This document shows, one piece after another, positions 32,034 through 41,369 of a stretch of DNA of 64,000 nucleotides. The first letter of the stretch is position 1, and every line of letters begins with the position of its first letter. The position numbers and the translations under genes were made by a program. The DNA lies in contig NZ_LT629750.1 of assembly GCF_900105125.1 (NCBI RefSeq), positions 4,987,001 to 5,051,000 on the forward strand. The letters run 5' to 3'. Source of the stretch: Bradyrhizobium canariense. GTDB taxonomy: Bacteria > Pseudomonadota > Alphaproteobacteria > Rhizobiales > Xanthobacteraceae. The notes under the pieces were generated by a model that was given only the letters and a program-made list of their open reading frames with translations, had not been told where the DNA came from and did no database searches.

Positions 32034-33773
32034 ATGAATTTTCACCAGATTGCCGGGGCGGCCTGCCGCGCGCTGACGGCCCGCAAGGACGGTCCGTCCC
32101 TGTTCGATATCTGCGATCCCGTGCTTCTGGCCTATGACGGCGGCGACCGGCACCTCGGAAAATTCTACCGAACCGCACTTGGAAATCCGGCGTTGCGCCC
32201 GCTGCTGCGCCGGGCGGGGCTCGCCGAACTGCGCGACGGATCGCGGCTGCAATCGCTGCAGCAGGCACTGACCCAGGCGCGCGACGACAGCGCGCCGGAC
32301 TGGACCGCGATCGGCCAGCCGGTCGCGTCGCTTTTGGACACGATCGAGCTGCAGCACCCAAAGCCTCCGCCGATGCCCGCGCCGGCGCGCGTGCCTGGCT
32401 TAAGCGAGATCGAAGCGGTGATCCGGACCTGCGGCGCGCATCTGCTGCGCTCGTACCGGAGCAACGGCTTCATCCCGACCTATGCCGCGTTCAACCTGAT
32501 CGGCGACGCCGATGTCGGAGGCCGCGAATTGCTGATGGCGCTGAACGGCCTCAATGCGCGCGGCTACAAGAATTCGACGCTGCTGTTCAACCTGGCACGG
32601 GTCTTCATCGCGCGCTCGCCGGCCCGCGACCTGATCAACCCGCCCTGGCGCGGCATCGCCGAGCCGATGTGGCAGCCGATGCAGATCCGCCATCGCTCGG
32701 CCTATTACGATGCGTTCTTCACCGAGGCGCTGCTGAGCTTTGTCGAAACCGGCCTCGCCTCCTCAGGCGAAACCGAGGCGTCGCGGCGCGCGATCGCCGA
32801 CATGGTCGATTTCTGTCTCGTCACCAGCAAGGAAGACGTCCGCGCACTGGACGGCACTCCCTTCAGCGTCATCACGGCGCTGGCGCCGCTGCCGCATCCG
32901 CGCTTTTCCCGGTTCTTCTCGCAGATCAAGCAGGAGCTCGGCTTCGGCATCTATGTGCCGGACTGCGACACCACGGCGTGCGCGTTCTCGGCCGCGACGC
33001 AGGCCGGCTCGACCGATCCGATCCTGGCGCAGCCGCTGCTGGATTTCTACGCCGGCTATCAGGTCAGCGCCGGCGTCAACGAGCCGAAGGTGACGGTGCC
33101 GCTCAACGACAACATCGATTACGAAGGCGGCATCGCCACCTGGATCGACAACCTCGCCGGCGAGCGGCCGTATGGCAACGATCTCGACCCGACCCTCAAT
33201 CTCGATGTGCTCGAAGTCAGCTTCCGTAACCTCGCCCGCTGGAACGTGCTTGAGACTCCGCAACGGCTGACCACGGTTCAGCGCATCATCGGCTTTCAAA
33301 AACGGCTGGCTCAGACCGGCGCCTTCGCCGATCCGCGATCGCACATCTATTATCTGCCCGAGCTTTATTGCGCCTATTTTGGCCGTTGCTATGCAGCGTT
33401 CGCGGCGTTGCCACCGGCGGCGCAGCGAACGATCGACCCTGACGGAGCCTTCGACTTCATCCGCGGCAAGGTGCTCGGCTATGTCGAGAATGAACTGATC
33501 GCCGCCGAGATGAACGTGTTCGATGCGGCGCTGGCGCTGATTGCGCTTGGTCATCTCAATGCGGCGCCCGCGAGCTTCGCGCCCGCTTTGCACTGCATCA
33601 TCAGCCAGCTCGGCGAAGGCGGACGGCGCGGTCCGTTCAAGGCCTATGAATGGAATAAGATGAAGACCCCGATCCGTATCCTTGTCGGCGGCCCCGAAGT
33701 AACCTCGGCGTTCGTGCTGATGGGGCTGGCGCTGGCGCGACGGGCCCTGATGCAGCAGGCAGGCGCTTCCTAG
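32034..33773 (+). CDS. Uncharacterised protein with a class II terpene-cyclase-like DxDTTA motif
   Basis: A 579-residue, largely helical, soluble protein from ATG 32034. Residues 305-320 read ELGFGIYVPDCDTTACAF-like sequence with D310-C-D312-T-T-A. This resembles the DxDDTA acid motif of class II terpene cyclases and squalene-hopene cyclases, in the DxDTT form reported for some drimenyl-diphosphate-type enzymes. Aromatic-rich segments (HIYYLPELYCAYFGRCYAAF, EPMWQPMQIRHRSAYYDAFF) would suit an alpha-barrel cavity. No class I DDxxD motif, signal or membrane segment was seen. No isoprenoid gene is nearby. Terpene cyclisation is a hypothesis; an alpha/alpha toroid of other function is possible. 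Confidence 0.5.
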   Translation: MNFHQIAGAACRALTARKDGPSLFDICDPVLLAYDGGDRHLGKFYRTALGNPALRPLLRRAGLAELRDGSRLQSLQQALTQARDDSAPDWTAIGQPVASLLDTIELQHPKPPPMPAPARVPGLSEIEAVIRTCGAHLLRSYRSNGFIPTYAAFNLIGDADVGGRELLMALNGLNARGYKNSTLLFNLARVFIARSPARDLINPPWRGIAEPMWQPMQIRHRSAYYDAFFTEALLSFVETGLASSGETEASRRAIADMVDFCLVTSKEDVRALDGTPFSVITALAPLPHPRFSRFFSQIKQELGFGIYVPDCDTTACAFSAATQAGSTDPILAQPLLDFYAGYQVSAGVNEPKVTVPLNDNIDYEGGIATWIDNLAGERPYGNDLDPTLNLDVLEVSFRNLARWNVLETPQRLTTVQRIIGFQKRLAQTGAFADPRSHIYYLPELYCAYFGRCYAAFAALPPAAQRTIDPDGAFDFIRGKVLGYVENELIAAEMNVFDAALALIALGHLNAAPASFAPALHCIISQLGEGGRRGPFKAYEWNKMKTPIRILVGGPEVTSAFVLMGLALARRALMQQAGAS

Positions 33774-34074
33774 AATTCGAACTGCGATGAAAGCGTCGGG
33801 TTCAACACCTCTCCCTTTGGGAGAGGTCGGCGCGGAGCGCCGGGTGAGGGGCTACAGCTTCCTGTTAGACCGTTACCCCTCACCCCAACCCTCTCCCAAA
33901 GGGAGAGGGAGTTCAGTTCCGGTGCCAAAACGTCGAAGCAACATTTAGTAGTCTGTCATCGGCCCGATCATCGCGTTAAGTTGACAGCGCGCCCAACGCC
34001 GGGCGCTGGTGCGCCGACCGAATCCGCACCACAATCCGCTGCTTAAAATGAATCCACTTTGAACGGCTCTTTAT
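33774..34074. other. Intergenic region with a palindromic repeat
   Basis: The 301 bases between the cyclase-like and nuclease-like genes are occupied in the first half by the family C repeat (33807-33910). The remainder should hold the promoter of the nuclease-like gene; nothing else was recognised. Confidence 0.45.
33807..33910. repeat. Dispersed palindromic repeat, family C
   Basis: ACCTCTCCCTTTGGGAGAGG at the left and CCCTCTCCCAAAGGGAGAGG at the right pair with each other and internally. It shares the CCGTTACCCCTCACCCCAAC segment with the element at 30511. Confidence 0.8.
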
Positions 34075-34800
34075 ATGTTCACAAAATTTCTGCTCACGAT
34101 TGCACTCGTTTTGCTGCCGGCGATGGCCGAGGCCGCCGACATCACCGGTGTGCCCAAGATCCGCGAAGGCGATCAGGTGGTGATCGGCACCTCCCGCATT
34201 CGGCTCGGCGGGGTCGACGCGCCATCGGTGGACCAGCTTTGCCTGAATAACGCCGGCGAGCGCTGGACCTGCGGCGTCGCCGCGCGCGACGAACTGATCC
34301 ATCACACCGAAAACAAGAGCTGGACCTGTCACGTTGAGAGGACCGACCGCCGCGGCCGCGCCGTGGCACGGTGCACCGTCGACGGCGAAGACATCCAGAA
34401 ATGGTTGGTGAAGAGCGGCTGGGCGCTCGCCTATGTCAGGTTTTCCCATGACTACGAGGCCGACGAAAAGGCCGCGCGCGAAGCCAAGGCCGGCATGTGG
34501 CAGGGCGCCTTCATCGCGCCATGGGACTGGCGCATCCGCAACAAGAAGACGGCGATCCTCGGCGCAACCAAACCGCCGCCGAATGCCCACGCGATCCTGC
34601 TGGCGTCGGCCTCGGGATCGGTCGCACCCTCGCCTGACTGCACCATCAAGGGCAACGTCAACGGCGCCGGCGAATGCATCTATCACACGCCCAAGAGCCG
34701 CTGGTACGCGCAGATCAAGATGCAGATCAGCAAGGGCACCCGCTGGTTCTGTTCGGTCGAGGACGCCGAAGCGGCAGGCTGCCGCGAAACCCGGAGATAG
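34075..34800 (+). CDS. Secreted thermonuclease-family protein with C-terminal Excalibur-like domain
   Basis: A 241-residue protein with signal peptide (MFTKFLLTIALVLLPAMAEA) and a staphylococcal-nuclease-like domain (~25-160): IRLGGVDAPSVDQLC, DRRGRAVARC, GWALAYVRFS. The family active site uses Arg, Asp and Glu in RLxGIDAPE; here R43 and D48 remain but the Glu position is S51, so nuclease activity may be weak or lost. The C-terminal ~50 residues (CTIKGNVNGAGECIYHTPKS to GTRWFCSVEDAEAAGC) resemble the Excalibur-like module often attached to such proteins. It is a single gene. Confidence 0.85.
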   Translation: MFTKFLLTIALVLLPAMAEAADITGVPKIREGDQVVIGTSRIRLGGVDAPSVDQLCLNNAGERWTCGVAARDELIHHTENKSWTCHVERTDRRGRAVARCTVDGEDIQKWLVKSGWALAYVRFSHDYEADEKAAREAKAGMWQGAFIAPWDWRIRNKKTAILGATKPPPNAHAILLASASGSVAPSPDCTIKGNVNGAGECIYHTPKSRWYAQIKMQISKGTRWFCSVEDAEAAGCRETRR

Positions 34801-34908
34801 GCGCTTTTCTTGAACCGCCCGGCCGCGTAAAACCCCTTCAAGCACCATTCACGCACCCCTCCCCGGCCACGGCAGCGTGGCCGTCGCACCAAACAAGGAA
34901 AGCCAACA

Positions 34909-36096
34909 ATGACCGTTCGCGCGGGCCGGGAGTTTCTGGCAATCCCCGGGCCCACCACCATGCCCGACGAAGTATTGCGGGCGATGCATCGTCCGGCGCT
35001 GGATATCTATTCCGAAGAGATGGTGGGGCTGACCGATGGCCTGCTGCGTGATTTGAGCCGGCTGTTTGCCACCAGGGGACGCTCCTACATTTACATCGCC
35101 AACGGCCATGGCGCGTGGGAGGCGACGCTTAGCAACGTGTTGTCGCGCGGCGACAAGGTGCTGGTGCTGGAAAGCGGCCGGTTTGCCATCGGCTGGGGCA
35201 ACGCCGCAGCCGCGATGGGCGCCGATGTCGAAGTGCTGAAGGGCGACTGGCGCCGCGCGATCCGGCCAGCCGAGGTCGAAGCCCGGCTGCGGCAAGACAA
35301 GGATCACACCATCAAGGCAGTGCTTGCGGTGCAGGTCGATACCGCATCGGGCGCGTTCAACGATATCGAAGCGATCGGCAAGGCGATCAAGGCTTCGGGC
35401 CACCCGGCGCTGTTCATGGTGGACGCGGTGGCTTCGCTCGGCTGCATGCCGTTTCAGATGGACGCATGGGGCATCGACGTCGCCATGTCCGGCTCGCAGA
35501 AAGGCCTGATGGCGCCGCCTGGCCTGGGCTTCGTCGCCGCCAATGACCGCGCGCGCGAGGTGCACAAGAAGGCCGGGCTGCGAACCCCCTATTGGGACTG
35601 GACCGAGCGCGAAGGCAGCGAGCATTACCGCAAATATGCCGGTACGGCGCCGGTGCATCTGTTGTTCGCGCTGCGGCAGGCGATCGACATGCTGTTCGAC
35701 GAAGGGCTTGAGAACGTGTTCCTGCGCCATCGCCTGCTGGCCGAAGCGGTGCGCCGCGCGGTCGCGATCTGGGCCGAAGGCCAGGCGCTCGGCTTCAACA
35801 TCGCCGAACCCAATGAGCGCTCGAACACGGTCACGACGGTGACGATGACCAACGGTCACGATCCGGTCGCGCTGCAGCGTTATTGCAAGGAGAAGTGCGG
35901 CGTCGTGCTCGGCACCGGCATCGGCGATCTGCAGGGACAGGCGTTCCGGATCGCCCATATGGGGCATGTCAACGCGCCGATGATCCTGGGCACGCTCGGC
36001 GTGATCGAAGTCGGCCTCAACGCGCTCGATATTCCGCACGGCAAGGGAGGCACCGAGGCCGCGATCGAGTGGCTCGCCGAAAGTGTAAGCGCCTGA
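34909..36096 (+). CDS. Class V aminotransferase, serine/alanine-glyoxylate type
   Basis: A 395-residue PLP enzyme. The Schiff-base Lys is K198 in SGSQKGLMAPPGLGF. IPGPTTMPDEVLRAM and YIYIANGHGAWEATLSNVL are typical of the serine-glyoxylate / alanine-glyoxylate aminotransferase family, which uses small amino acids with glyoxylate or a 2-oxoacid. It precedes an ABC transporter on the same strand, 98 bases before a TTG start, so the transported compound may be amino-group bearing. The exact substrate pair cannot be read from sequence. Confidence 0.9.
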   Translation: MTVRAGREFLAIPGPTTMPDEVLRAMHRPALDIYSEEMVGLTDGLLRDLSRLFATRGRSYIYIANGHGAWEATLSNVLSRGDKVLVLESGRFAIGWGNAAAAMGADVEVLKGDWRRAIRPAEVEARLRQDKDHTIKAVLAVQVDTASGAFNDIEAIGKAIKASGHPALFMVDAVASLGCMPFQMDAWGIDVAMSGSQKGLMAPPGLGFVAANDRAREVHKKAGLRTPYWDWTEREGSEHYRKYAGTAPVHLLFALRQAIDMLFDEGLENVFLRHRLLAEAVRRAVAIWAEGQALGFNIAEPNERSNTVTTVTMTNGHDPVALQRYCKEKCGVVLGTGIGDLQGQAFRIAHMGHVNAPMILGTLGVIEVGLNALDIPHGKGGTEAAIEWLAESVSA

Positions 36097-36194
36097 GGCG
36101 CTGCCGAGCCTTTCCGAAACCCGATTTTTAGTGCTTATACGGAGCGGCAAAAAGCCGGGCGCGAACCCGCGCAAAAATAACAGGAGGAATCCGA

Positions 36195-37256
36195 TTGGCG
36201 TCCGTCGAATTACGCGGCCTGACCAAGCGATTTGGATCGCTTGCGGTTGTCGATAATGTCTCGCTGCGGATCGACCATGGCCAGTTGATCTGCCTGCTCG
36301 GCCCTTCCGGTTGCGGCAAGACCACGACGCTGCGGCTGATCGCCGGCTTCCTGGAACCTTCGGACGGCGAAATCCATGTCGGCGATCGCGTGGTGTCGTC
36401 GAAGGCGCGAACCTTGCCTCCCGAGCAGCGCAAGATGTCGATGATCTTCCAGAGCTACGCGCTATGGCCGCACATGACGGTCACCGAGAATATCGTCTAC
36501 GGGCTTCGCCTGCGCAAAATGGATCGCGACACCATCGCAAAAAAGCTCAAGGCGATCCTGGAAACCACCAAGCTGGAAGTTCTGGCGCAGCGTTATCCCG
36601 GCGAACTGTCAGGCGGGCAGCAGCAGCGTGTCGCGCTGGCGCGCGCGCTGATCGTCGAGCCGGAAACCCTGCTGCTCGATGAACCCTTGTCCAACCTCGA
36701 TGCCAATTTGCGCGAAGAGATGCGCTTCGAAATCCGCCGGCTGCACGATGAATATCGCTACACCACGGTCTACGTCACACATGATCAATCCGAGGCGATG
36801 ACCACGGCGGATCTGATCGCGGTGATGAACGCCGGAAAGATCGATCAGCTCGGCACGCCCGAAGATATCTATGAACGGCCGCAATCGGAATTTGTGGCCC
36901 GCTTCATCGGCGCAAGCAACGTCATCAAGGCCACCGCCCGCGACGACAGCCACGTCTCGTTTTGCGGAGCGACCCTGCAGGTCGTCGGCGCCAAGCTCAG
37001 CGCCGGTCAAAGCGCCCCGGTTGCCATCCGCCAGCACGACATTCAGCTTTCGATGCAAGCGCCGCCATCGTCCCTGAACGTGGTCAAGGCCACCGTGACG
37101 CGCCAGGTCTTTCTCGGCGCCAACCGCGATTACATGGTCGAGGCATCCGACGGCACGGTCTTGCGCATCGTGACTTCAACCGAAAACGCCGTTCCCAGGG
37201 GCACCGAGGTCTGGCTCACGCTGCCGCCGGAGCGCTGCCGGGCGTTGGAGCGATAA
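36195..37256 (+). CDS. ABC transporter ATP-binding protein (Fe3+/polyamine-type)
   Basis: A 353-residue ATPase starting at TTG 36195, with AGGAGG seven bases upstream. Walker A is GPSGCGKTTTL, signature LSGGQQQRVALARAL, Walker B TLLLDEPLSNLD and the switch His YVTHDQSEAM. The C-terminal ~110 residues form a TOBE domain, as in PotA/FbpC proteins. It couples to the fused permease at 39571 and the two binding proteins between them. Ferric iron, polyamines, phosphonates and similar ligands are all possible for this class. Confidence 0.95.
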   Translation: MASVELRGLTKRFGSLAVVDNVSLRIDHGQLICLLGPSGCGKTTTLRLIAGFLEPSDGEIHVGDRVVSSKARTLPPEQRKMSMIFQSYALWPHMTVTENIVYGLRLRKMDRDTIAKKLKAILETTKLEVLAQRYPGELSGGQQQRVALARALIVEPETLLLDEPLSNLDANLREEMRFEIRRLHDEYRYTTVYVTHDQSEAMTTADLIAVMNAGKIDQLGTPEDIYERPQSEFVARFIGASNVIKATARDDSHVSFCGATLQVVGAKLSAGQSAPVAIRQHDIQLSMQAPPSSLNVVKATVTRQVFLGANRDYMVEASDGTVLRIVTSTENAVPRGTEVWLTLPPERCRALER

Positions 37257-37281
37257 AAATGATGCCAAGCGGAGGAAAGCC

Positions 37282-38349
37282 ATGAAGAGAGATAGAGTTT
37301 CACGGCGTGACATTCTGAAGGGCTCGACCGCGCTTGCGATGGGAGCCGTGTTCGCGTCTCCGGCGCGTGCCGAAGCGCCGCCGGCCGAGGCGATCACGCC
37401 GCAACTGATCGAAGCGGCAAAAAAGGAAGGCAAGGTGGTCTGGTACACCGCGATCGATCTTTCGGTCGCGGAAAAGATTGCAGGCGCCTTCAAGGAAAAA
37501 TTCAGCGGCATCGACGTGCGCGTCGAGCGCACCGGTGCCGAGCGCGTGTTCCAGCGCATCGGCCAGGAATACGCCAGCAATGTCCACGCCGTCGACGTCG
37601 TGAACTCGTCCGACGCCTCGCATCTGCTGACCTGGAAAAGCCAGGATATGTTGCTGCCTTATGTGCCGGAGGATGTCGCCAAGCATTACAAGCCCGAGCA
37701 TCGCGATGCCGACGGCACCTATGCCGGCTTCCGCGCCACGCTCAGTCCGGTGGCCTACAACACCAAACTGGTAAAGGCCGAGGACGCGCCCACCAGTTTC
37801 AAGGACCTGCTCGATCCCAAATGGAAGGGCAAGATCGTCAAGGCCCACCCGGGCTACAGCGGGACGATCCTGACCGCGACGTTCGAGATGGTCCGCGACA
37901 TCGGCTGGGATTTCTACGAGAACCTGGCGAAACAGAACATCATGCAGGTTCAGTCCGCCACCGATCCGCCGAAGAAGCTCGCGCTCGGCGAGCGTGCCGT
38001 GATGGCCGATGGCACCGAATACAATATCTTCCTGCTGAAGGAATCGGGCCAGCCGGTCGAGGCGATCTATCCGACCGAGGGCACGCCGTTCATCATCGGC
38101 CCGAACGGTATCTTCAAGGCAGCGCCGAACCCCAACGCCGCAAAACTGTTCCAGAATTATTGCTTCACGCCGGAAGCCCAGCAGATCCTCATCGAGGTCG
38201 GCGGCCTGCGCTCGCTGCATGAGCAGGTCAAGGAGAAGCCGGGCCGCAAGCCGCTTTCCGAGATCAAGCTCATGAAGGAAGACGCCGAGAGCGCCGAGAA
38301 GCAGAGCGAAGCGATCAAGGCCCGCTATCAGAAGATTTTCCACGTCTGA
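37282..38349 (+). CDS. Extracellular solute-binding protein 1 (Tat-exported, FbpA-like)
   Basis: A 355-residue periplasmic binding protein with a Tat signal (SRRDILKGSTALAMGAVFAS). The mature fold begins LIEAAKKEGKVVWYTAID, typical of the FbpA/iron(III)-type family. The hinge and ligand region DVVNSSDASHLLTWK, AYNTKLVKAEDAP and NPNAAKLFQNY are recognised. It is 25 bases after the ATPase. The next gene encodes a paralogue about the same length, suggesting a duplication and separate ligand specificities. The classic twin-Tyr iron ligands are not evident. Confidence 0.93.
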   Translation: MKRDRVSRRDILKGSTALAMGAVFASPARAEAPPAEAITPQLIEAAKKEGKVVWYTAIDLSVAEKIAGAFKEKFSGIDVRVERTGAERVFQRIGQEYASNVHAVDVVNSSDASHLLTWKSQDMLLPYVPEDVAKHYKPEHRDADGTYAGFRATLSPVAYNTKLVKAEDAPTSFKDLLDPKWKGKIVKAHPGYSGTILTATFEMVRDIGWDFYENLAKQNIMQVQSATDPPKKLALGERAVMADGTEYNIFLLKESGQPVEAIYPTEGTPFIIGPNGIFKAAPNPNAAKLFQNYCFTPEAQQILIEVGGLRSLHEQVKEKPGRKPLSEIKLMKEDAESAEKQSEAIKARYQKIFHV

Positions 38350-38376
38350 TCCGGCAAATCGAAGGAAGCCCGTGCG

Positions 38377-39438
38377 ATGCGAAAAGCTGTCACCCGGCGC
38401 GATATCATCAAGAGCACCGCGGCGCTCGGGCTCACGGCGTTTGCGGCGCCTTTGAAGGCCGCCAGCCCGGAGCCGGTTTCGATCACACCCGATCTGATCG
38501 AGGCGGCGCGCAAGGAAGCCAAGGTGATCCTGTATTCGTCGATGGATCTCCCGGTAGGCGAGAAGCTCGGCAAGGCCTTTGAGGAAAAATATCCGGGCAT
38601 TGAAGTGCAGATCGAACGCTCCGGCTCCGAGCGCCTGTTTCAGCGGCTCAACCAGGAAGTGGCCAGCAACATCCGCGCCGCCGACGTCGTCAACAGCTCG
38701 GATGCCTCGCATTTCATCACCTGGAAGAAGAACGGCTGGCTGGCGCCGTTCGTCACCCAGGATATCGCGCAGCATTTCCTCCCCGAATATCGCGATCCCG
38801 ATGGAATGTTCGCGACCACGCGAATCTGGCTGTCGTCGATCGCCTACAACACCAATCTCGTGAAGCCCGAGGACGCACCGAAAAGTTTTGCGGATCTGCT
38901 CGACCCGAAATGGGCAGGCAAGATCGTCAAGGGTCATCCGGCCTATAGCGGCACCATCATGACCGCGACTTTCCAGATGGTCCGCGAGCTCGGCTGGGAT
39001 TACATGGAAAAATTGTCGAAGCAGCGCGTCATGCAGGTGCAATCGTCGACCGATCCACCGAAGAAGCTTTCGCTCGGCGAACGCGCCGTCATGGCCGACG
39101 GCAACGAATATGGCATCGTGCTGCTGAAGGAATCCGGCCAGCCGGTCGAGCCGGTATATCCGATCGAGGGAGCACCGACGATCTCGGGCCCGACCGGCGT
39201 TTTCGTGACCGCCCCGCATCCCAATGCCGCACGGCTGTTCCAGGCCTGGCTGCATACGCGCGAGACCCAGCAATTCTTCATCGACTTCACCGCGCAATAT
39301 TCGGTTCACGCGCAGGTTCAGGCCAAGCCGGGCCGCCGCAAGATTTCCGACATCAAGCTGATGAAGGAAGATCCCGCCGGCGTCGAGAAAATGACGGAAG
39401 AGATCAAGACACGCTATGCGCGGCTGTTTAAGGTGTAA
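38377..39438 (+). CDS. Extracellular solute-binding protein 2 (Tat-exported paralogue)
   Basis: A 353-residue protein aligned end to end with its neighbour: TRRDIIKSTAALGLTAF Tat signal, EVASNIRAADVVNSSDASHF, VMQVQSSTDPPKKLSLGERA. The two differ mainly in loops such as NEYGIVLLKESGQPVEPVYP against TEYNIFLLKESGQPVEAIYP. Both probably dock to the same permease at 39571, giving one transporter two receptors. It lies 27 bases after the first binding protein; a palindromic repeat separates it from the permease. Confidence 0.93.
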   Translation: MRKAVTRRDIIKSTAALGLTAFAAPLKAASPEPVSITPDLIEAARKEAKVILYSSMDLPVGEKLGKAFEEKYPGIEVQIERSGSERLFQRLNQEVASNIRAADVVNSSDASHFITWKKNGWLAPFVTQDIAQHFLPEYRDPDGMFATTRIWLSSIAYNTNLVKPEDAPKSFADLLDPKWAGKIVKGHPAYSGTIMTATFQMVRELGWDYMEKLSKQRVMQVQSSTDPPKKLSLGERAVMADGNEYGIVLLKESGQPVEPVYPIEGAPTISGPTGVFVTAPHPNAARLFQAWLHTRETQQFFIDFTAQYSVHAQVQAKPGRRKISDIKLMKEDPAGVEKMTEEIKTRYARLFKV

Positions 39439-39455
39439 CTCGTCAACCCCATCAT

Positions 39456-39554
39456 CGTCATTCCCGGGCGCGCGTAAGCGCGAGCCCGGAATCCATAACC
39501 ACCGTCGTGAGTATGGATTCTGGGCCTGCGCCAGAGGCGCATCCCGGAATAACG
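39456..39554. repeat. Dispersed palindromic repeat, family B, inside the ABC transporter operon
   Basis: GTCATTCCCGGG at the left and ATCCCGGAATAACG at the right, with CCGGAATCCATA and TATGGATTCTGG as inner arms. It separates the second binding protein from the permease and may alter mRNA stability there. Confidence 0.75.
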
Positions 39555-39570
39555 AAGAGAGAGCATTGAA

Positions 39571-41292
39571 ATGACCATCACCGGCAGCATCGACGGCACC
39601 AAGGGACGCTTCGACTGGACCAAACCGGTGCTGTGGCTGTTTGCGGCGTTTCTGATCGTATTGATCGTGCTGCCGCTGTCCTGGCTCGCGATCTACAGCG
39701 TCACCGACAAGGCCAATCACCCGACGCTCCAGAACTTCATCACGCTGTTCACCGACCCCGATTTCGTCGACCCGTTGCTGACCACCGCCATTATCGCCGT
39801 CAGCTCCGCCATCATCTGCTGCGCCGTCGCCGCGCCGATGGGATGGCTGGTGTCGCGCACCGACATGCCCGGGCGGCAGTTCATCCGCGCGCTGGTGACG
39901 GCCTCGTTCGTGACGCCGCCGTTTCTCGGCGCGGTCGCCTGGGAATTGCTGGCGGCGCCCAACAGCGGTTTGCTTAACCAGCTGTTTCGTTTCATCACGG
40001 GCGCCGAGTCCGACGACCATCTGTTCAACATCTATTCGCTGACCGGAATCATCTTCGTGATTTCCTGCTACACCTTTCCTTTCGTGTTCGTGCTCGTCGC
40101 CAACGCGCTCGACACCATGCCCGGCGAGCTTGAAGATGCTTCCGCGATCCTCGGCGGCAAAGCGTGGACCACGGCGCGGCGCATCACGATTCCGCTGGCG
40201 CTGCCAGCCCTTGTCGCCGGCGCGCTGATTGCGTTTCTGCAGGCGATGACGCTGTTCGGTTCACCGGCGATCCTGGCGCTGCCGGCCGGCTTCCACACCA
40301 TGACCACGAAAATCTGGAGCCTGTTCCAGTATCCGCCCAAGCTCGAACTTGCCGCGGCTGCGGCCGTGCCGCTGCTGCTGCTGACCATCCTGCTGCTGCA
40401 GGCGCAGAAATTCCTGCTTGGCCGGCGCAGCTATTCCGTGGTTGGCGGCAAATATGGCGCCCCGCGCCGGGTCGAAATGGGGAAGTGGCGCTGGGCAGCG
40501 CTGGCATTCTGCCTCGTGATGCTGCTCAATCCGGTGTTCCTGCCCTATCTCGCCCTGCTCAACGCCGCGTTTTCGCCCAACGCGACAACACTCGTGACGC
40601 CGTCGACCTTCACGCTGCACAACATCGTCTTCGTGTTTACCGAACTCTCGTCAACCGGGCTTGCGCTCAAGAACACCGTCATTCTCGGCACCGCTACCGC
40701 AACCATCGGAACCATTCTGGCGCTCGTCATCGCCTATGTCACGACGCGGCGGGTGATCGCAGGCTGGCGCGTGCTCGGCTTTCTCGCCACCGCACCCGTC
40801 GCGGTCCCCGGCATTGTGCTCGGCGTCGGCTTGTTCCTCAGTTACACAAGGCCGCCCTTTGTGCTCTATGGTACGCTGTGGATCCTGCTGATTGCGTTCC
40901 TGACCATCAACCTGCCGTCGGCCTATCAGCAATTGCAGGCGGCCTTTACCACAATCCACCCCGAGCTCGAGGACGCCAGCCGCATTCTTGGTGCGACGCG
41001 GCTGCAATCGTTGCGACAGATCATTGCGCCGCTGTTGCGCACCGGCGTGATCGCAACCTGGTGCTTCATCTTTATCGGCGTGATGCGTGAGCTTTCCGCG
41101 GCGATCGTGCTGTTCACGTCGCAAACCAAGGTGCTCAGCGTGCTGATCTACGACCTCAACGAAAGCGGCGATCTCGCCGCGATCGCCGTGCTGGGCATCT
41201 CGATGCTGGTCATCACCTTCGCGGTGGTTCTGGCTGTCAACCAGATCCCGATGTTCGGCGCCAATGCCAGCGCCCGCCTGCGCAATGGCTGA
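39571..41292 (+). CDS. Fused ABC transporter permease (FbpB-like)
   Basis: A 573-residue inner-membrane protein formed from two fused permease units of ~285 residues, each with about six helices. Each half carries an EAA loop: EDASAILGGKAWTTARRITI and EDASRILGATRLQSLRQIIA. This arrangement is typical of FbpB/ThiP-type permeases for iron(III), 2-aminoethylphosphonate or similar ligands. It completes the transporter with the ATPase at 36195 and the two Tat-exported binding proteins. Confidence 0.93.
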   Translation: MTITGSIDGTKGRFDWTKPVLWLFAAFLIVLIVLPLSWLAIYSVTDKANHPTLQNFITLFTDPDFVDPLLTTAIIAVSSAIICCAVAAPMGWLVSRTDMPGRQFIRALVTASFVTPPFLGAVAWELLAAPNSGLLNQLFRFITGAESDDHLFNIYSLTGIIFVISCYTFPFVFVLVANALDTMPGELEDASAILGGKAWTTARRITIPLALPALVAGALIAFLQAMTLFGSPAILALPAGFHTMTTKIWSLFQYPPKLELAAAAAVPLLLLTILLLQAQKFLLGRRSYSVVGGKYGAPRRVEMGKWRWAALAFCLVMLLNPVFLPYLALLNAAFSPNATTLVTPSTFTLHNIVFVFTELSSTGLALKNTVILGTATATIGTILALVIAYVTTRRVIAGWRVLGFLATAPVAVPGIVLGVGLFLSYTRPPFVLYGTLWILLIAFLTINLPSAYQQLQAAFTTIHPELEDASRILGATRLQSLRQIIAPLLRTGVIATWCFIFIGVMRELSAAIVLFTSQTKVLSVLIYDLNESGDLAAIAVLGISMLVITFAVVLAVNQIPMFGANASARLRNG

Positions 41293-41369
41293 CATCGCTT
41301 ATGGCAATCGGCCTGCGTTAGCCCATATGATGGGGCAGCGTGAACTCCGCAGGACCGAGCGAGGACTAA

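Noticed and set aside
37300..40020. Long minus-strand open frame (~900 codons) opposite the ABC transporter operon
   Set aside because: The plus strand carries two binding proteins and a permease with signals and motifs; the antisense product is Arg/Asp/His-rich and repeats itself because the sense genes are duplicated.
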